NCBI RefSeq assembly: GCF_014054525.1
Contig: NZ_CP059564.1
Coordinates: 1,436,357 to 1,500,356, forward strand
Length of the DNA: 64,000 nucleotides
DNA from: Alysiella filiformis
GTDB taxonomy: Bacteria > Pseudomonadota > Gammaproteobacteria > Burkholderiales > Neisseriaceae
Direction of reading: 5' to 3'
Shown here: piece after piece, positions 26,914-34,104 of the stretch
Position numbering within the stretch: position 1 is the first letter of the stretch
Layout: every line of letters starts with the position of its first letter
Made by a program: the position numbers and the translations under genes
Notes under the pieces: model-generated
What the model was told of the DNA's origin: nothing
Databases searched by the model: none
What the model saw: the letters and a program-made list of their open reading frames with translations, nothing else

Positions 26914-28283
26914 TAATTCATCTTTAAAAAAATCTTGAAACTGTTTAAACACACGGGTACCCGTGGGTACCCGATGGCAAAGGGTTTGTACAATCCGTAT
27001 AAGAGTACAGTTTAAACACACGGGTACCCGTGGGTACCCGAGAAGACCCTGAGCAAATCTCAGGTGCAGGTGTTGTTTAAACACACGGGTACCCGACAAA
27101 CAAGATGCCAAACTCATCGCTGATTATTGCGAAGTTTAAACACACGGGTACCCGTGGGTACCCGAAAATCCAGTTTTGAGTGTGTGATGTCTGCCATTGT
27201 TGTTTAAACACACGGGTACCCGTGGGTACCCGAATAGGTTGGAGTGGGTATTGTTTTGATAGTAAGAGTTTAAACACACGGGTACCCGTGGGTACCCGAG
27301 TAAAACCATAATGGCGCAATTCGGATAACTTTTGTTTAAACACACGGGTACCCGACATTTTGTTCACTTAAATATGTAATTCTTAAAATAGTTTAAACAC
27401 ACGGGTACCCGTGGGTACCCGATTTGTCATAATCAATTTGACAGCTCTCAATAAACTGTTTAAACACACGGGTACCCGTGGGTACCCGAGCACTATCAAC
27501 ATCAACGATGGATAACATTAATGTGTTTAAACACACGGGTACCCGTGGGTACCCGAACTTGGTAGCCCATTTTTTGCCTTTCGGTTTAACGTTTAAACAC
27601 ACGGGTACCCGTGGGTACCCGACCTGTGCTGCTGTTAAACCTTCCCCATACAAGTGTTTAAACACACGGGTACCCGTGGGTACCCGATTGGTTTATCGTG
27701 GCAAATTGCCCTTGCAAATTGTTTAAACACACGGGTACCCGTGGGTACCCGAGAAAGACGCTTTTGCCAAAGTGCATAAAATTGATGTTTAAACACACGG
27801 GTACCCGTGGGTACCCGACTTCAATCTAAATATCGTTTAAAACACGGTCTCTTGTTTAAACACACGGGTACCCGTGGGTACCCGACAAAATAGGCTTGAA
27901 TGGGTGTGTATTCGCCATTGTTTAAACACACGGGTACCCGTGGGTACCCGATGTCGTCAAACTGCTTTTGTAGCTCATTGCGTATGTTTAAACACACGGG
28001 TACCCGTGGGTACCCGAACTGGGCGATAAAACAAGCGATTGGGTGCGCTTTGTTTAAACACACGGGTACCCGTGGGTACCCGATTTTCACAAAAAACACA
28101 ATCACCGCTAAAATCAAAGTTTAAACACACGGGTACCCGTGGGTACCCGAAACAGCACAAACACAAACGGTTGTATCAGCAAGTGTTTAAACACACGGGT
28201 ACCCGTGGGTACCCGATTGGTTTATATTCAGATACACCAGTAAAAATATTAGTTTAAACACACGGGTACCCGTGGGTACCCGA

Positions 28284-28474
28284 AGCCCCTTTGGGAAGCC
28301 TTGCTGCATCTGGCTTTGAGAACCTGTTTTCGCTAGCCACCCTAAAAGGCGAAACCAAAGTATAGCATAAATGCACCTATATGCTGTGTGCTAAATTGTG
28401 ATTTCTTGATTTTTAAGGAACTTTTTTGATTCGCTAAACCCTTGGGTTTTGGCTGTGTACTGCACGTTAGCGAT
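28284..28474 (-). promoter_or_regulatory. CRISPR leader with extended -10 promoter
   Basis: 191 bp between cas2 and the newest repeat. On the minus strand it has TGCTATACT (28367-28359), an extended -10 element (TGC plus TATACT), about 75 bp upstream of the first repeat; no good -35 is visible. An AGCAT/ATGCT inverted repeat lies just upstream (28363-28386). Rest of the leader is A/T-rich. Confidence 0.6.
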
Positions 28475-28768
28475 TTATAAAATGAGGGTATCTTGGTAAA
28501 TGTCTATGGCTTTTTTGGCACCGTGATGTTCTACTTTGCCGCGCCATTTGCTGCCTAAATGGTAAAAACGCAAACTGTCGGTATGGGGATTGTAGGTATT
28601 TAACAGTTTGTTTTTTAATACAACCCATTGGTCGGGGACTATATCGCATTCAAACACGGAATATTGTACGCGAACGCCATAGTCTAAACAATGTTCGGCT
28701 ATATGACGCAGTCGTGTGGCTCCGCCTTCGTCTGCTAGGGATATGTCGTAGGTGATGAGCATGAGCAT
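28475..28768 (-). CDS. cas2: CRISPR-associated endoribonuclease Cas2
   Basis: 97 residues, type I-C Cas2. It pairs with Cas1 to insert new spacers. It begins MLMLITYDISLADEGGATRL with the conserved metal-binding Asp of the ferredoxin-like strand (YDIS), then the helix RLRHIAEHCLDYGVRVQYSVFEC and a C-terminal GKVEHHGAKKAIDIYQDTLIL. Start ATG 28768 has AAAGGA 7 nt upstream. Intact, in contrast to the neighbouring cas1. Confidence 0.96.
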   Translation of the reverse strand: MLMLITYDISLADEGGATRLRHIAEHCLDYGVRVQYSVFECDIVPDQWVVLKNKLLNTYNPHTDSLRFYHLGSKWRGKVEHHGAKKAIDIYQDTLIL

Positions 28769-28867
28769 TTTGTTTCCTTTTGGGCTGCCTGTAAATGTGG
28801 GGGCTGCTGGGGCGTGGGTGTGGCGGCGCAACGCCACGTCTGCTTTTTTACTCTGGCTTGGGTGGGT

Positions 28868-29880
28868 TTAACGCACCAAAAATGGGGGATATTCGGCTAA
28901 ATCGCCGCGTAAATGGCGCGACAGCAACATGGCTTGTATGTGGGGCAGTAAGCCGATGGCAACTTCTTCGTTGATGAAGGGGTGGGTGATTTTTTCTTGT
29001 TTTTTGCTTTGGAGGGTTTGGAAGATGAGTTTGCGTGTTTCGGGCTTGATATGGACGGCACCACTGATTTCTTTGACAAAATCGTTGGGTTTGATTTGCC
29101 CGCGATTGATGAGCGATAACACCATGCGGTCGATGAGCCATGCGTGAAATTCTTCTAATAGGTCTTGGGCTAGGCTGTCGCGACCTGAACGGTCGGCGTG
29201 CAAAAAGCCAACTTGTGGGTCTAGCCCTACGCCTTGTAGTGCGCCTGATATGTCTTTGCCGACTATGCTGTATAAAAATGAGAGTAGGGCATTGACTTCG
29301 TCTCGTGGTGGGCGGCGGTTTCTGCCTTGAAAGGTGAAACCGCTTTTTCAGACAGCATTTGTCCAAATACGCCAAAATAACGGGCGGCGGCATCGCCTTC
29401 TATGCCGCGTATGGTGTCTGTGTTTTGGGCGTGTTTGAGTTGTTGTAGGCTGGAATTGAGTGCGGCTATGGCTGCCTGAATGTCTGGGTTTTCGCCGTGG
29501 TTGCGGATTTGGCGTTGTAGTAGCCGTTTGCTGGCTTGAATTTTGGCGGCAATGATGTTGCGGGCGATGGGAATGGGGTTTTGTTCGGATTGGCGATATT
29601 GGGCGCGTCTTAATAGGACGTTGCCGCTTTGTCGCCCCACAAATCGCCCTAAAAAACGTCCGTTTTCGGTAAAAAATGCCAAATTAACCCCATATTCGCC
29701 ACAAAATTCCAATAAAAAGGGGGAAACCAGTACATTGCCAAAACAGAAAATGTGTCCGATGGAATGTATGGGCAATTGGGCGACTTTTTTGCGTTCTTGT
29801 TCAACGACTAGGGTTTCGCGTTCTTTGTGCAGATAGCTGCCTTGGGTGGTGATGTAGAGTGTGTTTTGGAGTTTGCGCAT
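28868..29880 (-). pseudogene. cas1: cas1, single-base frameshift
   Basis: Type I-C Cas1 integrase split into two frames. The first part (from ATG 29880, MRKLQNTLYITTQGSYLHKE) carries the catalytic Glu in IRGIEGDAAARYFGVFGQML and then runs into wrong sequence after MLSEK. From there the correct protein continues one frame away (SGFTFQGRNRRPPRDEVNAL, LSFLYSIVGKD ... GFLHADRSGRDSLAQDLLEE) with the catalytic His and late acidic residues, to a stop at 28868. One A missing from the run opposite 29344-29348 (T5 on the plus strand) explains it: six would restore EKSGFTFQGR. Repaired length is 337 residues, as expected. Start overlaps the cas4 stop by 1 nt. Confidence 0.92.
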
Positions 29881-30488
29881 CAGTCTTCGCCAAATAGTTG
29901 TGCGGTGTAGTGTGGGGAACGGTCTTGGTTAAACAGCTTGGGCTGACAAATTTCAACCAGCGAGCAGGCTTTGCAATGTTTGCCGTATTGGGGTGGTGGG
30001 GTGTGTTGGCTGTTGAGCAATTGTTGGACTTGGGTGATGATTTCGGTGGTTTGGGCTTTCAGGCTGTCTGAAAACGCCACACACACGCGATGACGGGTTT
30101 GTCCATACCACAATGCGCCTTCGGTGATGGTTTTGCCTGTCATTTCTTCTAGGCAAAGGGCTTGGGCGCACAGTTGAATTTCATCTATGGGTGTGGGTTT
30201 GGGCTTGCCGCGTTTGTATTCTACGGGTTTGAGGCTGCCTGAATGCAAATCGTGTTCCACCATATCCAAAATGCCTGTTAAACCCCACTTTTCTGCACAA
30301 ACATGCACATTGCGTTCAAAGCGAATGCCTTTGCGGATTTCGGGTTCGCCATTGTCCACCCGTTCGTGTAGGGCATTGCCTTGTGCGGTTAGGAAGTTGT
30401 CAGCCCACGCTTGTTCGTTGTGAATCAAAGCGCATTGGCGTGGGCAAAACGCATGGTGTTGTAAGGCAGAAAGTGGGATAGGGCGCAT
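29880..30488 (-). CDS. cas4: CRISPR-associated exonuclease Cas4
   Basis: 202 residues, type I-C Cas4, a RecB-like nuclease that trims pre-spacers and helps choose the PAM. It begins MRPIPLSALQHHAFCPRQCA with Cys15 and Cys19 of the iron-sulfur cluster, has the RecB-type motif KPVEYKRGKPKPT and the EIQLCAQALCLEE helix, and ends with the third/fourth cluster cysteines in GKHCKACSLVEICQPK. Two bases after cas7c. A DUS (AGGCTGCCTGAA at ~30232) lies inside. Confidence 0.96.
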   Translation of the reverse strand: MRPIPLSALQHHAFCPRQCALIHNEQAWADNFLTAQGNALHERVDNGEPEIRKGIRFERNVHVCAEKWGLTGILDMVEHDLHSGSLKPVEYKRGKPKPTPIDEIQLCAQALCLEEMTGKTITEGALWYGQTRHRVCVAFSDSLKAQTTEIITQVQQLLNSQHTPPPQYGKHCKACSLVEICQPKLFNQDRSPHYTAQLFGED

Positions 30489-30490
30489 GG

Positions 30491-31336
30491 TTAGAATCCG
30501 TTGATTTCTTCTGGCGTAAAGTCTGGTGCCAATTGTGCCAACTCATAGCTGCCATCGGCATGGACTTTCAGGCTGGCATGCACTTGTGCAGAAGAATATT
30601 GTCCTGATTTGCAATTGTGTTCCCACCAAATCAATTTCAGCACACGCATACTGCCTTCGGGGCGTGCAGATGAAGCATCGCCTTCAAACAATTTGGTCAA
30701 TACCGTTTTGATTTTTTGTGCATCATCATCAGAAAAGCCAGTGCGTTCAGCCAGTTGTGGCGACATGGCACCATAGGCAACATAAATACCATTATCCACA
30801 CGGTGTTTCATGCCCATGGTGTCAGATGATTTTTTGTTGCCATCGCCTTCGCCGCTTACACTTTTGGTGATTTGGGTGCTGGTAATATTGACAGGCTCAA
30901 CGCTGAATGCCGAATGCAAAGTAACAGGACCGCGAACAGCAATGGATACGCCCGCACCTTCTTCGCTTTTACCAAAGGCGAAAACTTGCCCAAAACTGCG
31001 TACATCAAGCCATTTTGCACAGGCTTTTTTGGCGGTGTCGTCTTTATTGGCTTTTTTGGCATTGAACGCATCTTTGCCCAAGCCGACATTGTCATCTTTG
31101 GCGCGATTGGCAAGGCTGGTCATGCCATCGGTTTTCTTTTCATCGGATTGGACGAAAATGCACTCGCCATCATCTTGCAAGCGGTCGCGGATTTTGCGTT
31201 TTAAGCACACATCGGTGATTTCGCCAAAGCCTTGAAAGTCGGTGCGTGGGCGATTGCCGTTGAGTGGGTCGCCATTGGGATTGGCATGTTTGACGCTGAT
31301 GATTAAGGCAAAATCAATTTTTTTGGTTAAGCTCAT
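30491..31336 (-). CDS. cas7c: Type I-C Cas7 (Csd2), crRNA backbone subunit
   Basis: 281 residues. Repeated subunit that coats the crRNA in the type I-C Cascade complex. It starts MSLTKKIDFALIISVKHANP and has NGDPLNGNRPRTDFQGFGEI, the RRM-like core of Csd2 proteins, followed by DVRSFGQVFAFGKS and the conserved SDTMGMKHRVDNGIYVAYG loop region. ATG 31336 has GAGGAG 7 nt upstream. It follows cas8c by 15 bp. Apparently intact. Confidence 0.95.
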   Translation of the reverse strand: MSLTKKIDFALIISVKHANPNGDPLNGNRPRTDFQGFGEITDVCLKRKIRDRLQDDGECIFVQSDEKKTDGMTSLANRAKDDNVGLGKDAFNAKKANKDDTAKKACAKWLDVRSFGQVFAFGKSEEGAGVSIAVRGPVTLHSAFSVEPVNITSTQITKSVSGEGDGNKKSSDTMGMKHRVDNGIYVAYGAMSPQLAERTGFSDDDAQKIKTVLTKLFEGDASSARPEGSMRVLKLIWWEHNCKSGQYSSAQVHASLKVHADGSYELAQLAPDFTPEEINGF

Positions 31337-31351
31337 GAATATGCTCCTCAA

Positions 31352-33379
31352 TTAAGCTTGTTGGATTGGGTTGTCTGGTGTGTTGGATTCAGGCTGCTTG
31401 GATTGGCGATTTGCCATTCTTTGGCTGTGATAGCCCAGCAAAAATTCGGGTTCTAATGGCTGATTCAAATCGCAACCTGATTGATGTAATTCATCTAATA
31501 TGGCGAGTAATTGGCTTATTTCATTGTTTTTATTGTTTAAAAATGCCAAAGGGTTCTGTAAAGTGAACTTTTCAGAAATGCGTACAGGATAATCTTTACG
31601 CAATCGTTCTTTGTAAGGTTTAAGATTGATTTCCAATTGCTGCCATGTTTTAAAGGGGCTATTCACAAAACGTTGCATGTAGCGTTCGGCATTGGTGGCA
31701 CGCATTTCATTTGTCATGTTTAATGCCATGCGCTCGATGTGTTCGGCAATTGCCAATAATCTGCCAAACACATAATCGCGTGAGCGGTTTTCTGTATCTA
31801 AACTCATGGTGTAGGTTCTCCGTTGTAATAAGTCATGATGACGGGCGCGCCAGCCTTTGTATAAAGCGCAGGCAACCCCAATATTGCGTTGCCATTCCCA
31901 AATTGAATCGTGGCTACTGGGATTGCAGGCAGCCTGAAAACTGTTTTTTACCCAATCGTAGGGAATGGGTACACTTCGCCCACCCGCAATCACAGGCAAC
32001 AGGCGCGCATACAATTGTTTTTTCAACGTGTCGCTCAATGATTTGCCATAAACAGCCTGTGCAATGGCAAAAGGCGATGGTGCGGTTTTTGCCCAAATTT
32101 TTTGTTTTTTATCCGATTTTTTGGCATCGGGCTTTTCTGTGCTGTAACGCTGATACCATGTTAAATCATCAATCCAAGCGTCCAAATTGGCAAAATACGT
32201 TTGGGGTAAAAATTCTTGATAGTAAGTTAAAGCAATGCGACCTGTGGTGGCAGAATCAAGCATCAATAAAGAAATTTGTTCGTGTTTGTCCAATTTGGCT
32301 TGATAGCCATGCAGTTTTTTCTTAATCAATACGGCGGCTTGTTCGCCCATGTCGGCAGACCAATCTTTGAGGTTTTCAGACTGGGGTGTTTCATTGGGTG
32401 TGTCTTCATGGGTATCGGCATGCACATCAAAAAACATGTCCGCCAATGGCGATGGGACTTTTTGCCCACCTATTGCCCAAGCAACCGTAACTTGCTCGCC
32501 ATTTTTGATGCCTTGGCGACCAATCAACCAACGCAAGGCACCGTGTGCTTTGGCAGAAACTTCTGCCGATACACTGGCGGCTTCTTCTGCGGTGTCAAAA
32601 CGCCCACGGTAGGTATAGCCTTCTTTGTCATTGGAGGAAATCAGTTTGGCTTTGTCGCCTGTATGACGCAATTTGGCTGGGTGCATGGTAGAAATGGTGG
32701 TTTCTTCGCCTTTTACAAAGCAGAATCCTTGTTCGCCATCGGTTTGTGCCAAATAATTTGTCCATGCTTGTTGAATGCTGCTGTCTGTCCAAGTGTTGCT
32801 GTTTGGGTCGCCAGCCATCTCTACCGACCAGCATACCAATGCAGAACCAAATTCAATTTCCCCCTTGGTTTTGGGTAGGACTGAAAAAATTTCAGGGGCT
32901 TCTCCTTCTTGTTCCCATTGGCTTAATACCTGATTGTGTTCATTGACTGGCAACACGCCCACTTTAATCAAATCTTGAATTACTGTACCTTTTTGTACAT
33001 AGTTTAATATGGCTTTGACTTTTGGGTGTGCCGATGATGATTCACACCAAGCGGTTAATTGTTTCAGGTAGCCATCAAAATAAGCCTTTTTGCCACCGCC
33101 ATAATTCAAATAATCTTTTGCCACATATTGCAATTTGTCTGCCAATGGGTGTGGGGCTTCGCCACTGGTGCGATTTTCTGACGATTCGGTTGCGGGCAGC
33201 ATGATGGTTGTTTTGGGTGGCATAACACGGGCGGTGATGAACGTTCCTTGCCCATCAATCACAATGACAATGTGGGCTGTTTGTATGGTATGCCCAATGG
33301 GTGTAAGCGGTGTTGTGCTGTCTAAATTTTGACAAGATACGGCTTCGTAAGTGTGATAAAGTTTTTGTATCCAAGTCAT
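31352..33379 (-). CDS. cas8c: Type I-C Cas8c (Csd1), large Cascade subunit
   Basis: 675 residues, slightly longer than many Csd1 proteins (~580-610). It begins MTWIQKLYHTYEAVSCQ and ends in a Gln/Asn/Pro-rich tail. Csd1 features: IGHTIQTAHIVIVIDGQGTF early on, FVKGEETTISTMHPAKLRHT, TYRGRFDTAEEAASVSAEVS, ALRWLIGRQG and VTVAWAIGGQKVPSPLADMF. In type I-C it recognises the PAM and in many systems an internal start also makes the small subunit Cas11c. A DUS lies in the coding region (31927-31938), read as SFQAACN. Its ATG overlaps the cas5c stop (ATGA). Confidence 0.94.
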   Translation of the reverse strand: MTWIQKLYHTYEAVSCQNLDSTTPLTPIGHTIQTAHIVIVIDGQGTFITARVMPPKTTIMLPATESSENRTSGEAPHPLADKLQYVAKDYLNYGGGKKAYFDGYLKQLTAWCESSSAHPKVKAILNYVQKGTVIQDLIKVGVLPVNEHNQVLSQWEQEGEAPEIFSVLPKTKGEIEFGSALVCWSVEMAGDPNSNTWTDSSIQQAWTNYLAQTDGEQGFCFVKGEETTISTMHPAKLRHTGDKAKLISSNDKEGYTYRGRFDTAEEAASVSAEVSAKAHGALRWLIGRQGIKNGEQVTVAWAIGGQKVPSPLADMFFDVHADTHEDTPNETPQSENLKDWSADMGEQAAVLIKKKLHGYQAKLDKHEQISLLMLDSATTGRIALTYYQEFLPQTYFANLDAWIDDLTWYQRYSTEKPDAKKSDKKQKIWAKTAPSPFAIAQAVYGKSLSDTLKKQLYARLLPVIAGGRSVPIPYDWVKNSFQAACNPSSHDSIWEWQRNIGVACALYKGWRARHHDLLQRRTYTMSLDTENRSRDYVFGRLLAIAEHIERMALNMTNEMRATNAERYMQRFVNSPFKTWQQLEINLKPYKERLRKDYPVRISEKFTLQNPLAFLNNKNNEISQLLAILDELHQSGCDLNQPLEPEFLLGYHSQRMANRQSKQPESNTPDNPIQQA

Positions 33380-34095
33380 AATCCCAGCTCCTTCGCTTCA
33401 TTTTCCACCGATTTGACATTTTTTTCACGTTGAAATGGTTTTTCGGGTTTCATTTCACGGATAAAACGGGTTTTCAGGCTGCCTGAATCGTGTACGCTGG
33501 GAAATTCAACGATGCCATGTGCCATATTCGCCGCCCAAAAGCGGCTAATCAATTCATTTTTGCCCGTTTCTTCGGGGTAGCCAAAGCTGTGAAACATCAG
33601 TCCAAAATCCAAATTGTCAATGTCATCATAAAAACCTTGCCCATCACCAAATGTGCAAGGCGCAACATAGCCTTGACAATCTCGTGCGCCCAAAAAAACA
33701 TCTTGTCGTCCACCGCGTTCTAACATTCTTTGGGCGATTGCCATGTGTTTGCCAGCAATGCGGTCTTCTTTGAGTTCGTCCCAATTTTCATTCCAAGTAA
33801 AATAGGCTTCTACTTGATATTCCACATCTTGCAAAAAGGTGTAAATTGCCAAAGTGTTGCCACCGTTCCATTCTTTGGGTTTGGTGGATTTGCTTTGGGT
33901 GCGAATGGGTTTCATCACACGAATGCGCTTGATGTGCCAAATCAAAGTCGGTTTCCAGTAAATGCTTTTTAAAATGCCTTTTATGGCTTCATAGGTGGGA
34001 ATGTGATAAGTGAATTTTTCACCACCAATATTGGTAATCGGGTCGGTAAACCGTGCTTGTCTGCCCCATACCCGAAAAGTAATGGTGTTGTTCAT
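33376..34095 (-). CDS. cas5c: Type I-C Cas5 (Cas5d/Cas5c), pre-crRNA endonuclease
   Basis: 239 residues. In type I-C this subunit cuts the CRISPR transcript at the repeat hairpin (there is no Cas6) and then caps the 5' handle. It starts MNNTITFRVWGRQARFTDPI, has GGEKFTYHIPTYEAIKGILK (typical Cas5 core) and IRVMKPIRTQSKSTKPKEWN, AYFTWNENWDELKEDRIAGK and the FLGARDCQGYVAPCTFGDGQ stretch with the late Cys and Gly-rich loop. A DUS at 33476-33487 encodes SGSLK. It follows cas3 by 9 bp and overlaps cas8c by 4. Confidence 0.95.
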   Translation of the reverse strand: MNNTITFRVWGRQARFTDPITNIGGEKFTYHIPTYEAIKGILKSIYWKPTLIWHIKRIRVMKPIRTQSKSTKPKEWNGGNTLAIYTFLQDVEYQVEAYFTWNENWDELKEDRIAGKHMAIAQRMLERGGRQDVFLGARDCQGYVAPCTFGDGQGFYDDIDNLDFGLMFHSFGYPEETGKNELISRFWAANMAHGIVEFPSVHDSGSLKTRFIREMKPEKPFQREKNVKSVENEAKELGL

Positions 34096-34104
34096 GATTG
34101 CTCC

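Larger units (their letters stand above)
25815..28283 (-). CRISPR. Type I-C CRISPR array, 25 repeats, with shortened repeats and an IS insertion
   Basis: Direct repeats of 32 bp with 33-37-nt spacers. On the plus strand each begins GTTTAAACACACGGGTACCC and ends GTGGGTACCCGA; the transcribed (minus) form starts TCGGGTACCC and ends GTGTTTAAAC, like type I-C repeats. Repeat starts: 25815, 25882, 25939, 25996, 26943, 27010, 27075, 27134, 27202, 27268, 27334, 27391, 27458, 27525, 27591, 27656, 27721, 27787, 27854, 27920, 27986, 28052, 28119, 28185, 28252. Those at 25882, 25939, 25996, 27075 and 27334 are only 22 bp, lacking GTGGGTACCC. The one at 25815 is full length with three mismatches. The spacer after 26017 is split by an IS. 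The leader end faces cas2. Confidence 0.98.

Noticed and set aside
25765-28257. Many short frames in the CRISPR array giving repeated peptides such as RVPTGTRVFK or YPRVPVCLN
   Set aside because: They are translations of the repeat sequence, not proteins; they change with each spacer and have no start signals.
31366-32325. Plus-strand frames running through cas8c and other cas genes
   Set aside because: Shadows of the cas genes on the other strand with no ribosome binding sites and no recognisable motifs.
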